From assembly GCA_004352715.1 (NCBI GenBank), contig SCFE01000011.1, forward strand, positions 902,161 through 966,160: 64,000 nucleotides of DNA. Direction: 5' to 3'. Every line of letters begins with the position of its first letter. Within the stretch, counting starts at the first letter, position 1. Shown one piece after another: positions 40,701-54,700 of this stretch. This DNA is from Hofstenia miamia. Taxonomy: Eukaryota; Xenacoelomorpha; Acoela. Both the position numbers and the translations under genes were made by a program. The notes beneath the pieces were generated by a model. It was not told the DNA's origin, did not search any database, and was given only the letters and a program-made list of their open reading frames with translations.

Positions 40701-41487
40701 TCACACTGCATTGAAAACTGTAAAGGCTTAACTTAAATTATGAAGTAAATCAATATTTAATTACAAATCTTTAATAACTTCATGTTAGTTAGAATAGAAG
40801 AAAATATAAAAATGAATTTTTTTTTCAAATTTTTGTGAAACATTTAAAAAATTCTGATAAGAACTTGAAATAACTTTAATGTTTAAGTTGATAGCAGTTT
40901 CATTGACAATGTCATTCGAACTTACAAGTTTTTGATTTTATCTGCGGAATACTCTGTCTTCAAATTGAACATATTAATTCATCCTGCAGTTCACAATCGT
41001 GAAAATTTACAAAATATGAATATTGCAATTGAAAACATTCACTATATTAATGCTATTGGGTAATTAAGTCTTGTAATGTTAGTGTATGTAAAATAAATTG
41101 AAATAAAACTAGAATATAATAATTTGGAGACTTAGCATATCGTATTTTGATTGGTTTATGATTGGATGACGTTTAGCTTTATTGATATTGCACTTAAATT
41201 TTAGAAACATCTTACAGTTGTGTGTAAAAATGACTGCGACACTTCAAATAGCACTGTCAAGTGCTTGGCGAATCCATTGAAAAAAGTAATTTTAATTATT
41301 GCTACTAGCTATTGAATTGTGTTTTTACGATAACCATCTGATGAAGCATTCTTTGTTGCTCTCATTCGATATTTAATCAAAAAACAGTCATTGAATAAAT
41401 TTCTATATTTTTTAAATTTTTATTCCAAAGTAATGTCTTATCACCGGAACAATATTATTTGCGAACTTTTTTAAATTTCTCAGGCGA

Positions 41488-41524
<37 letters not shown>

Positions 41525-44500
41525 NGGCTGTTCGAAAAGTCACTGTGCATTTTACAAACGATGCTGGAAATGTACGCTGTCGAATTCTAGACCTGGTTTT
41601 TGAATGTTCTAGAAGAATGCCATTAAAGTTTGGAAAGTAACTTGCTCAATATTAGTGGCAATTTCTATTTGAATCTCCAGAGAGGTGCGTAGAATGTTTT
41701 TCCCTTAAAATGCTGCCTAAGAAAATATTTGCTGAGATCACGCCAGGTGACCGTTCAAGCCAAACCCTCCAAAAAAACTGCATAGTGGCCACATTCGTTT
41801 TTTGCGGCCATAGACACGGAAACGGCTTAGCCGTTAACCGGCGTAGCCACGGGCAACGGCCGGTTTCGGCCAGAGAGCCACGGCTAACGGACAGCTGTTG
41901 CCAAAGATTTTGTTCCACGGCCAAAATACCGGCTAAAATTCATATATGGTTGCACGGTGTTTCAGTTTTCAAGTCTAATAATACAAGTAATGATATTGTG
42001 TATGTATCTATTTGCCTATCACGAGTACATTTTAGTTTATATCTATGTTTAAGAAGTACACAGAATTCATTGCAACTTTGATAATACAGGGACGTATTGA
42101 TAAACTGTATTAATATTTATATATCATGACTGAAACCTAGTGAAGTGTACCAACATTTGAAATCATCAATGGTATAAACAGAAATCATTTAATAAAGATA
42201 CAGAGTAACATATCATTGAAATGTTTATAGTGCTTCAGAAATCGGAAATAGTTGCTGCATCACTTCTTTTCTTTCGGTTAGTTGCAATGCGTTTCAATAT
42301 TCACTTATTATTTTTTAACATTACAATTTTCCCATGAATTTTATTTGTATTGTTTTTAAATCAGTCGTTTTTATTATTTTCTGTAATTGTTCAAACTATG
42401 GATATATTTTAATTGTTGTATTGAAAAGTTCAGTATTGCACGTAGTAGTAGTAAAAACCCCCGGCTAACAGCCGGCTAAGGCTAAAATCTTATGGCCAAC
42501 GGTCGGCTACGGCCAAAGCATTGCGGCTAACGGCCGGCTATGGCCAAAATTTATTTTTTACAGCCAGTTACAGCCAAGAAAATTGCCTTGGCAGCAGAAC
42601 ACTATACCATAGAAGTATGCAGCATGTGTTCTCCTGGAATCATTCATTTGGAAATTTCGTGGTATGCTTATCATTATTGTGAAGAACGTATTCCTCTAAG
42701 AATATACCATTTTCTTAATGATGGTCTCAAAATTTTTCTGTCGCCCTTTGCATTACATGTTAGTTGAAGTGCTAAATATTTGATCTAATACTTAATCTGA
42801 ATACTACAAATTGGGATTATTTGCATTTTTTGTAAAAGTCCTATTTTCAATTGAAAAAAACTCAATATTTTAATATACATCAAAACAGAAACAGTTCTTA
42901 TGGTAAATTTTCGCCAGGCTCGTGTAAGCTCACTTTTCCATAGATGTTTCTAAATTTAGAGATTTCCAAATTTTTTAATAGGCTAGACCAAATTGTTTGT
43001 TTATGCGAACAAAGCGGTTGGTAAGACTAAAATTCATATAGTTTGTTTGGGGTAATATCGCAAATATTATTATTGTCATAACTTACTTGTAGCGTTGATT
43101 ATTACGCACTATGATGACTAAACTCCCGATTCACTAGAAGTGCTTAGGATATCAACATTAAAATGGTTTGCCCCTTAAAACATTTAATACCGTTCAAACT
43201 ATATTCAAATCGAATAGATTAGTTCATAAAATTTAGTATTAAATGGCCTTAGTCTACGGGAGCTGTCTAAAATGGCTATTTTTTTAATATAATCCCATTC
43301 TTATACAAATCGTAAAAATTATTCAAATTAATCCCACCATGCACCAATAGAGCATCTTTGTATTTACAAAATTGAATGGGTCTATTTCAAAATATTTCAA
43401 AAATTGCCATTTTTTTGCCTGAGTAGTCCATTTTCGGCAGGTTATAGCATTTTCTTACAATTTTCCTTTTTGCGCAATTTCCGTCAAGTAGTGGTCCATA
43501 GCGCAAAAACTAAATTACAGACTTTTCCGTGGTTGGTTTGTTCGTTTCTACGTCAAGAGTTGGTTAAGTACTGTATATATGGTTCGTCGATTTTTGGGGT
43601 ATGCTATGCCCCATCTAACATTGTGCTATTGGTCAAAGACTATTCACGTTAATACTAAGCCATTTTGTGACTTTTACTATTAGTTTATAAGCAGTCACTT
43701 AAATATGTCTTCACTCATTAGTTTTACTTTGCAAAGTGATTAAAAATATGATTACACAGCAATTGTCTTCTAGAGACCAATGGGGTATGTGATGCCCCAC
43801 ATAGACCTTTAGTGGAATTTTCAACTTATATGTTACTCAATCTTTCATATATCAGATTTTTTTAATATGTTAACAAAAATACATTACAGTATAATTTTCT
43901 ATTTAAGCATGTCGTGGTAAAAGTTATTATGTATCAAACGTGTTGGTTACTCAAGTAATATTAAATAAATTTGATGAGATGTTTCCAGACTTAAATGATT
44001 CGAAGTTTATGGCAGTTGAAGACTCTGATAAAATCAATGAAGATGATGTTACTATTCTGGATTCTGATCTGCTAGAAAATATGACTATAAAGTTGAAACA
44101 TCTAACAATGAGCAATTGAATTAACTTTGTATAGCAGCATTGCGAATAGTCAAATCACACAGGTCGTGCACCTCAATGAAACATAGATAACTTTATTCTT
44201 GGTCCAGTACTAGGAATAAATCAATTAAATTATAGTGAGGCTTTTCTTTCCTGTGGAATCGCTTTCCAGAAATCCATCAGCATTGTAATGCTTTTTGGAA
44301 GAAGAAAAGTTAGTACATGGAATTGGGAACATAATGAAGTCGCTACCAATAATATTATTTGAACAGGAAGCCTTCATAAAAATATTGATTTTTTTTGCTG
44401 CATTTGCAGAGCAGATTTTACATTGCATTGTTTTTCTTAAAAATACAATCTTGAATACTGTTTATGTAGAAACCATCAAGATCATTTGTCTCCAATTAAC

Positions 44501-44593
44501 TTGTAGATAACTTACAAAGCTATAACATTCCTTTGGAATTACTGAATACTAAGAGCGCGTGAAGTTTATCAATACATTGACAAAGAGCCATGA

Positions 44594-44625
<32 letters not shown>

Positions 44626-47600
44626 GATATCTATACTATGTATGCATACATACACTACAAATGGATATACTACACTGGCCTCTTTTTTTTTACCCAGTAT
44701 GTAAATGCAACGGCCGTATTATATAGTAGGGGCTGACCCTATTCATATTCTGTAATTTTATCATCCAATTAATAGTTTTCTTTTATCGTTTGGAATTATG
44801 GCCATTACTTCTCCAATTCTTTTTGTTGCTGATGGCAGAATATTTTGGTATTCAGTTCATTTTAACTTCCATGTCTTCACTAGCCTTAATTATATAGAAA
44901 ACCTCCCAGATATTCCATGGATAGTATTATATTATATTTAGTATAAATCTGGAGTAAGTGTTCTGAACTTTCTGTAACATTCGAATATTGACGTAAGTTA
45001 GTCCATTTTTGACAATATGGGAGAATGAACTAGTCATCTCGCCGCATTGCGGGTTAGCAATTGGCAATTTTCCATAAAATTTGTTAGTTGACTTCTGCAT
45101 AATTTTGATTTTAGCCCCTCAATATTAATTTAGAAAATCATATTTTTTAAGTTGAATATCTTACAAATGTCTTTTGATTTTGGTATTTCTTTGAGATGAA
45201 AAGATTAGAAGGTCTAGAATCATATCTTTTGTAAAAATTCTTCAGCAGGTATACAATGAGTAGAATTATATTTTATAATACAGCGTCTAACATCGTTTCC
45301 GTATCTTTGAAGTATCATGTAAACTATTATGATTTATCTGAGGTGGTTTTGTTCTTGCACATGAGCTGGGATCGAATGTCTAACCATCCGTCTTATCTAG
45401 CATCTCACACTTTTCTTGAAAAAAACACCATTTTAAAGTAATTCAATCAGAATTCAAGACATCTGTTTAAAGCTTAATAACGCATTTAATTATCAACAGA
45501 TTACCAATAACATGGTTTTATCAAGGTTTTCTACAAAATTTCATCACGTGTAAATAGTGAAAAATATGAATTGCTACTTTTTGTATAACTTTAAATTAAA
45601 ATAATGCAATTATATAACTATACATTCCTAACCATGGCCATAGCCATCTAGAGAGAGAAAGCATGCAATAGCAAGCATGTAAATCAATTCGTTCTTAGCC
45701 CAGTCACGGTATTAGGTCTTCCAGTATTTATACCAGACATGAGCAATTTGGCAAAGGTGTTCATACCAAAAGTTGAAGAGAATTTCCAACTAATCCTAAG
45801 ATTACTAAATTTGGCTTGCAGCCTGAATCAAACAAAGGCTTCTAATGTCATTCAGCCCTCAAAAATATGTCTGAATTGTAGCAACTCAAATTTTTATAAA
45901 ATTTATAGTATATCACTTTATTAAAACCTCCTATCAACCCGGTGCCAGTCCTGCACAACGACGTTCTAATACTACTGACCTATTCAAAATTTGTAAACAA
46001 AAGCTTCATATCTATTACAATAATCTGCAGTGCTTATGGAATAGGAAGTGAGAACCTTGTAGGGCAAATTAATTAACGTCGCAACCTGACAAAAAGAACG
46101 ATAGAGACGAGGTGTCAAGGGGATTTTAGAATCGTGAATGAATACTTAGTTGTTTAAAATGAAAAAGCACTTACTCTCTAATTAGTTTTTGAAATGTTTT
46201 TACAAAATTAATTCTGCTTTAGGTTTTACAGTTTGCAAACAGTATGTTTCTAAATTACAATTAGTCTTTGAAACTAAATGTTTCTATAGGTGATGGAAAG
46301 ACTTTTATATTCATCACTTTACAGCCAATTTATGATATTGAGGTAACCTTTTATCACAGATCTTCACAATATAGGCCCATCAGAACGCAGCAGAGAGTTA
46401 ACAAATTTATTAAGGTTGAAAACATCATGTGCATTTCAGGCTACAAGCAGGGGTCAATGAGGGTAATGTTTTGCATATCCAAACCCCATCCTTATTCATA
46501 TTTGAATATATATCAAATCTACAAATTAATAACAGAATATTTAAGAATAATTGTATTCTCTCGTATACCTAATAATTTTCAATGTTAAACTTTAGTCGCA
46601 ATTCACCTAAATCTATGCCTAATTCTCGTCCGTACTACATTACTATTCACATTTTTCTCTTAATATAGCATTTTAATTTTTCAAAAATAGACCAAATGAA
46701 TTCATTTATGAAAAGAATTATCAATGTTTCTTAAAATTGATTTTGCAAACGTTCAATTAAAAACATCATGCAGATTTGAAGTAAATTGTCAATATATTCC
46801 AAAAGCTGTATTCGAACATTCTTTGTGTCAAAAGGTGGACAGTCGTGGGTGTGTTTGTGTTGTAAAGCAAAAGGTATCTTATTCTCTTCTGCTTTCTTAG
46901 TGATTGCTAAAGTATTAACTGCATTTATTTTTAATAACCTTAATGAGTTGTGAAGGTCGCGGTATGTCAAGCCATTGTCATTGGTATGGCTTCAACAATT
47001 TTGTTTGTTAGTGGTCATCTAGTGAATGAAGATGTTATTTATTGAAAAAATATTTTAAGTGCTTACTTTTGGCAAACTATTTCAAACTTTTTGCAAGAAT
47101 GATTTTTATTCTAATAAATGTATATTTTAGAACTAGTAAATTCACAGATGACATTCTCAAATACGGATTTTAAAAGGTTAATTAATTGAAAATTTGAAAA
47201 ATCGTCTGCCTCCTGTATTCAATTACTAAAACCGAAGAATGACATTGTCATGCCATTTCTAGCCATGTCACAGTTTAGCATCAAATAACTTGACAAAAAT
47301 TTAAATTTTAGACTTAACAAAATCATTTTAAAATAATTTTTCAAAATTTAAGATTTGCTTGACTATACATTAAATATGATAGAATTTCAATATTTGGTGA
47401 CAAACTTTTAGAAATGATGTGAAAATTAATATACAATGGCAAAAACTAAGTTTCACTCTTTGCTACTTAAATATTGAGCCTGAATTTTCTAATGAAAACA
47501 AGCATCTCCTCTTATCAAAATACAGTAATGACTTCATTTGACCTAATTTTTTTAAATATAAAATCTTAACAATGCGTAATTCTCGCTGTAGAGATTAGAC

Positions 47601-49502
47601 ATATATAAAAAAATGAATTCTCCAATACTAAATGATTATTTTTAGTTTTATGAAAAAAGAAATATTCTGATAATTTGAAACAAAATCAAATCAACACATT
47701 CATGTATAGATAAGTATTTGACTTTTTTTGAAACTTTTTACTACTATTAGCCCCCTATTGTGATGATATTCATACGAAAAAAATCTTCCGGCAAATTTCA
47801 TAATTACAAGTTAATTTGGCATGGTGATGTCTCGGAATGGCTTTTGATGCGATGAAATCTGTACTTTTATCAAATCGAGTGCCATGCTACAACAAGTTTT
47901 TCAGGTGAATGAAATTGTCTCCTTAAACTACCAAAATGCATTTTAGGTGATTGAATCAAATGCAATGTTCTATCCCGAAAATCTATTCAGAAAATCGACT
48001 TGAAATCTGAGAAGACTTGAATGTACTTTAAGGTTCTAGACCAATGGCAATGCCACGTGGCATTTGCGTGGCAATACGTCGCAATTTCACTTAAAATTTC
48101 CGTCGGGTTTTGGTAAATATGACTCCTTTTTGCCAAGTAACTGAAAATATTTCTTTACCATTAAGCAACACATGTTGGTAGTTGCCTTTTTAATGATGGT
48201 GACATTTTGGTAAAAATGTTACAAATTTGCCATGTAATTTAAGAAATGATTTGACGAATTTAAATTTCGTTACAATGCCACGTAATTACCCGACTTTGCC
48301 ACCAAAAAACGTAAAATAACCAAAATGCCACGTGGCTTTGCTATTGGGGTATAATCGCAGGGAAAAGATAAACTGCAATTAGAATAACATACAAATGTTT
48401 AAATGAGCAAGTCATCGACAAAAGAATTGATTTGTTTTTTTTAAAAAATTCGTTACATCTATTCTAAAAATTGCAAATTGTTTGAATGCTGGACAGCTTT
48501 TCACTCAGAGACAACTTTCTAAATCCTAAGCTGCATGGCGGCCATTTTTAGGAACCAACCATTTTCCACCTTTACAAAATCTCTGTGCTGTTTAAGTTAA
48601 AATTGAGTTACATATTACTCCAAGATTGCAAGCGAGCCGCAATTTGTAGGCCAACTAGGCACGCAAACTACATTTGCCTTTGCCTTAGCCAGCAGTCGGC
48701 CTGAAATGTTTGTCAAATCCTCAATATGTTACCACAAATTAGAGATGAACGTGGTGCGGTAACACCGCGGTACGCCGCGGTAGCGTTTTATAAAATTGCG
48801 GTGGTTAGCGGTAGAATTAACACAACTTGCGGTGGCATAAAAATTATACAGATAACATGTTTTGTTTTAAGATTTGAAAACTCTAAGTATTTTGTGAAGC
48901 AAAACAAAATATCAAAAGTAATTTTTACATATTTCATGAAAATTTGATACCACTTTAATAAAATTGAACAAACGACAAAATACTTAAAAATTTGTCTTTA
49001 AGCTTTTTTACGAACGATCCATAGTCTCAAGAAACAATTGCGAAATATCTATCTTTTCTTACGAAGACAAAAATAGCCAACGTTGCCTTATACGGTAAAA
49101 TTTCATTCATTGCGGTGGCTTATGGTGAAGTTTTTTTCTGTGCGTTAGAGAAAATTTCAAAAAAACCTGTACAGCGCGCATCTTTTTCACAAACAGCGCC
49201 AAAGCACTGAAATAAGAAACATTGTTTGGAAAAACAACAAAATAAGTTTAGAAACTAGAACATAGGCTACAAAGCAATTGATAATATACTTGGAAATTAC
49301 TTAAAATAAACTTTTTTCAAGATTGACAGCCCAGTCCTTTCCACCGCTAGATTGCTCATCTTATACATCTGTGTTAGTTACGGGGATGTCAGAGAAGAAC
49401 ATAATCGTGGGCAACAAAATTGAATGAGTAGATAGTATGACTTTGATTTTATTGTTCCTTATATTAATATTATTTTCCAATTATAAATATTGTTATTCAA
49501 AA

Positions 49503-49559
<57 letters not shown>

Positions 49560-51764
49560 ATATGACGTCATATATTTGTTCGCTACAGGACTCAAACTTT
49601 GTTTGTTGCTTGACCTATTAATTAAATATCATGTTGAAGGTGTGGGAAATTGCCATACAATTTTCAGAGTAAGTTAATTATGCAAAATTAGAAAGGTGAG
49701 TGTAAAGAAAGTATTATGGAAGTAAATTCAAAATTTTTTTTAAAAAAAGTATACAATGCAATATATGTCTCACTAAAACTCATACCAAAAAAACAGTAAG
49801 TGGTTTTTAAATGGTTACTCCATATTTGCAGTGTCTAAAATGTGTCATCGTTTCGGCAATATAAAAATTAAGCTAGAAAATATTCCTTCGCATTAAACTT
49901 AGTAGATTTAAGTTCATAATACACAATTTGGCTGTGGAATATATAAATATAATTGTAGAATTACTGTGCTGCAACTTCGAAAGTATTGCTGCCGTCGTCA
50001 AGTATTAATAATTAATGTTCCCACACTTTCTCAAATCTTAAATATATANNNNNNNNNNNNNNNNNNNNNNNNNNNNNNNNNNNNNNNNNNNNNNNNNNNN
50101 NNNNNNNNNNNNNNNNNNNNNNNNNNNNNNNNNNNNNNNNNNNNNNNNNNNNNNNNNNNNNNNNNNNNNNNNNNNNNNNNNNNNNNNNNNNNNNNNNNNN
50201 NNNNNNNNNNNNNNNNNNNNNNNNNNNNNNNNNNNNNNNNNNNNNNNNNNNNNNNNNNNNNNNNNNNNNNNNNNNNNNNNNNNNNNNNNNNNNNNNNNNN
50301 NNNNNNNNNNNNNNNNNNNNNNNNNNNNNNNNNNNNNNNNNNNNNNNNNNNNNNNNNNNNNNNNNNNNNNNNNNNNNNNNNNNNNNNNNNNNNNNNNNNN
50401 NNNNNNNNNNNNNNNNNNNNNNNNNNNNNNNNNNNNNNNNNNNNNNNNNNNNNNNNNNNNNNNNNNNNNNNNNNNNNNNNNNNNNNNNNNNNNNNNNNNN
50501 NNNNNNNNNNNNNNNNNNNNNNNNNNNNNNNNNNNNNNNNNNNNNNNNNNNNNNNNNNNNNNNNNNNNNNNNNNNNNNNNNNNNNNNNNNNNNNNNNNNN
50601 NNNNNNNNNNNNNNNNNNNNNNNNNNNNNNNNNNNNNNNNNNNNNNNNNNNNNNNNNNNNNNNNNNNNNNNNNNNNNNNNNNNNNNNNNNNNNNNNNNNN
50701 NNNNNNNNNNNNNNNNNNNNNNNNNNNNNNNNNNNNNNNNNNNNNNNNNNNNNNNNNNNNNNNNNNNNNNNNNNNNNNNNNNNNNNNNNNNNNNNNNNNN
50801 NNNNNNNNNNNNNNNNNNNNNNNNNNNNNNNNNNNNNNNNNNNNNNNNNNNNNNNNNNNNNNNNNNNNNNNNNNNNNNNNNNNNNNNNNNNNNNNNNNNN
50901 NNNNNNNNNNNNNNNNNNNNNNNNNNNNNNNNNNNNNNNNNNNNNNNNNNNNNNNNNNNNNNNNNNNNNNNNNNNNNNNNNNNNNNNNNNNNNNNNNNNN
51001 NNNNNNNNNNNNNNNNNNNNNNNNNNNNNNNNNNNNNNNNNNNNNNNNTATATATATATATATATGTATATATATCTCGCTTTTGCAAAAGCGTTGTGTT
51101 TTTTCCAAAATACCTATTTTTACCACCGACAGCATTCAGTCGAATTTAAATTTTATATTAGCTTTAGCAGCAATTTCTGATAATAGCTCAGCCTCTGCTA
51201 GAAAACAAATATGTCCAGTGTCATAACCCTGTATTATAGATCCCTTTGCCCACTCCCCTATCAACATTTTCAATAAGTTTGCGACGTCCCTGAAAACATA
51301 GTTACAATTTCTAGATTCATATACTAAATATGTCAATGGAAACCTACTTCGAATGTGTTACTCAGCATCTAGACATTTTCCTGGAAAATTAAGGCTACTA
51401 CTTCGCTAATGATCGGAAAATGAAAGTTTCTTTTCAAATAAATTTTGTCTCGAGCTAAACAATAGCTTTAATAAATGTGCATTATGGCAACAAAGTGAGC
51501 TAAATTGAATTTATTAAGCCAGCAATTAGACTTCCAATCGAAAAAATGGAGGCACCATTGGAGGAGNNNNNNNNNNNNNNNNNNNNNTTTCTTTTCAAAT
51601 AAATTTTGTCTCGAGCTAAACAATAGCTTTAATAAATGTGCATTATGGCAACAAAGTGAGCTAAATTGAATTTATTAAGCCAGCAATTAGACTTCCAATC
51701 GAAAAAATGGAGGCACCATTGGAGGAGGAACTGAGTATAGAATCCCATAGCTACAATTTGATGC

Positions 51765-51796
<32 letters not shown>

Positions 51797-54700
51797 ACTG
51801 GTACAAATTTTGCGATTCCCTAGAGCCTACTTATATAGAAGACTGACAAGTTTAATTTGAAATGAAATGGGCACACGTACTTGATCTTAAAAAGTAGTAT
51901 TTTTAGGTCAACATAACAATGTAATAGTACTGGAAAACGTTTTTCCCAAAAATTGAACACATGTGTGAGTTCATGAGTTTTGGAAAATTTATTCGCCAGA
52001 TATTAAAAAATGTAAGAATCTGGTTCAAAGGCAGATTGGATATGGAAATTGCCACTGCACTAGTGTTTTTACTGTTTTTTTTATATTTATGTTTTATTAT
52101 TGAAACCAATTGGCCAGAAGTCAATGAAGAGGAGTTTGCCAGATTTTTTTAGTCGGTTTTAATTCTTCTCATTTATAGAACAGGATTTTCAACTGTATCG
52201 CCTAAGATGGTAGATCGCTTGTAAGTAGTTTTCGATCATGATGATATTTATTGACTCTATCAAACTTTGAATTTCTAATTTTAAAGGGAATGGATCAAAG
52301 CTTGACAATCACGGAGAAAAACTTGAAGTGGAAATGGAGCGACACAATTTAGTGAAGCGGTACTTAGTTTACCATAGCTATCGACAAGGAATTTCTGAAA
52401 ATTTTTAAATCTCTGAATTATATTCCGCCAAGAAAACCACATCTATCTGCAAGGGAATAATCACTGTCTACATTTACAGTTCCCGTCGAATCTGCAATTG
52501 AGTCGAAGCATTTCCAAATCCAAATGGATTATTAAATCAATGTCCACATTTTGACTTATAGTTAAAAAGAAAATTCACAAATAACTATTTTTGCGTATCT
52601 TTAGTAAAAATCTTTAGAAATTTACGCTAATTCTGAAATAAGTATACCAAATTTCATTAAATTTTTAACACACATACATAATGCGAGCATCTGAATTGTG
52701 TAATTCAATAACAACTGAAAAATTATATTTTAGACAATAATACAACTTCTTTCTGTAATTTTGATGACATGATAGTAATATTCAAGAAGGCAGAACACAC
52801 AAATGTAAACATTTTTTGTATTCTTCTACATCGCAATATTAATTATTCGACAAATTATTTCATTTGCCTTTTATATGCTGCAATTTAATATTTTTCTGCT
52901 TTAAATTACTGACCAAGCAGGTAGCATGTTGGTAAATATGAAATAGAGCCATTCAAAATTTACTATCACAGTTTTTTGAGGCATTCAGCTTTATAAACAA
53001 CATTTTTAATGTACAACACATTTATGGAGTCGAAAATAGTTTGTAAATTTTTTTTTAAAAATTACGTATTTCCTCATAAATTATAAATTGACTGTTAAGA
53101 GGGCATGTTTGCCAGCACTATATTAGCAGGAATTGATGTCTATAAATGGGAATTATGTTCTTGAATTAATGAGATTTCCTTCCTTAGTGATTACATTAGA
53201 GTGGATAAACAAAGGCGAAAGCCGACGAATAGATAAATATCCCTAAAAAGCAGAAAATATTTAATGAAAATATAAATAAGTTTGATATTTAAAATAAATT
53301 ATTTATTGATTTTGGCCAAGGAATATTCCTAAGTATTCATCAAAAAGACCGCGTAAATTAACGTTTAATGTTCACTCTGGAATTGATATATTTTCTTGAG
53401 TTTATCATCCAGCAAAAAGCATCTCACTGATAACGTTTATATGGACATCACCTCAATTGATTCTATATCATTGAGCACTTTTAAAGCATACTGTATTTAC
53501 TAAATTCATTATATTTTACAGAATCTTTTTATATCATTTGGCGAAATTTTATTTATAATTTTCCTACATGTACACATGCATGGTTTCCATAATTAGTTGA
53601 ATCCTTTTCAAAATTTATTAAAATCGTATATTCATTCCCAATTTTAACAGAAAAAATATACATATCTTAAGTCTTAACTGATGGCACTAATAAAGATTTA
53701 TATAGCTTAGATCATAGCTTAAATTTGGTAACATTACATATGAAAAAATTTTTTGAGAATTTTTCGTAAATACGCATATATGCTGATATGCACATATAAA
53801 AAGAGAATTATTTAGTGAATATAATCGGGGGCCTAATTTTAATGGAGCATTACTAGCGAATGTTTCCAAATTTATCGCCACCCATTCCCATTTGGTTAAA
53901 ACCCCAGTTCAAAATATGAAAAATTTCAGTAAATCCAAACCACTTCGGATCTTTCTAGAATTTTTTTTATATGTTAATAGTGATTTTGGAAATATTCAAG
54001 GATTTGCAAGAAGCATGCTCCGAGCGTTGTATTGTTCCTAATATACAATAGAATGAAAGAACATTTAATTCTTAAATTTATGACAAATTCAACTAAGCTG
54101 TAAGTCAATAGTTGACTTTATTCGACACACATATAAGTATTTTATTTGACTTAAAATAATAATAATGATAATAATAATAATAGTAATATTTGTTTTACAA
54201 ATCCTCTGTACATAAATTCAATATACAATTATAGTGTTATGTGATACAAGATTGCATTGTGAAAACTAAGATTAAGTCTAGTAGCGATTTTGCTGTTTTC
54301 TTCATGGAAATTCTAGTTCAAAATATAACAATACCAATTTCACTAACTACAGCCTCCACCCATAAATATGCATGTTTTGACAATATTCACCCATATAAAT
54401 TTATGAAAACCGGACTTCTTTTTCGATTTTAACAAAATACAACCCCATTCTTCTCTTCCTTCAAATAATATAAGTAATAGAGTGCATTAATGTAAAATTA
54501 TGTCAAGTAGCAAAATTACTTTACACAAAAATTTTGTTTTCTAACTAAATACATAATAGCATAAAAATATGGCTCACTATGAAATAATGGTATTAGAACA
54601 TACCTATAATGAGATCAGCAATGGCAAGATTTAGGATGTAAAAATTTGAAATCGTTCGCAGATGAGCATCATAGATGAACGAAACAATAACTAAAAAATT

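Larger units (their letters stand above)
32259..54603 (-). other. Receptor intron 1 (about 22.3 kb)
   Basis: Bounded by gtatgt at the 5' end and tatttag at the 3' end. It contains a LINE tail, MITEs, two transposase relics, several (TA)n tracts, and two N-gap sites, one exactly 1000 N and so probably of unknown true size. No other convincing gene was seen inside it on either strand. Confidence 0.8.

Noticed and set aside
41652-42081. Overlapping 90- and 123-aa frames on opposite strands
   Set aside because: They come from the G+C-rich GGCTAACGG repeat, and neither has a family motif.
46268-46588. 106-aa plus-strand frame
   Set aside because: No motif, no splice or promoter support, composition like the surrounding intron.
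50012-51180. Frames of 350-400 aa around 50-51 kb
   Set aside because: They consist of N translated as X with TA-repeat edges.
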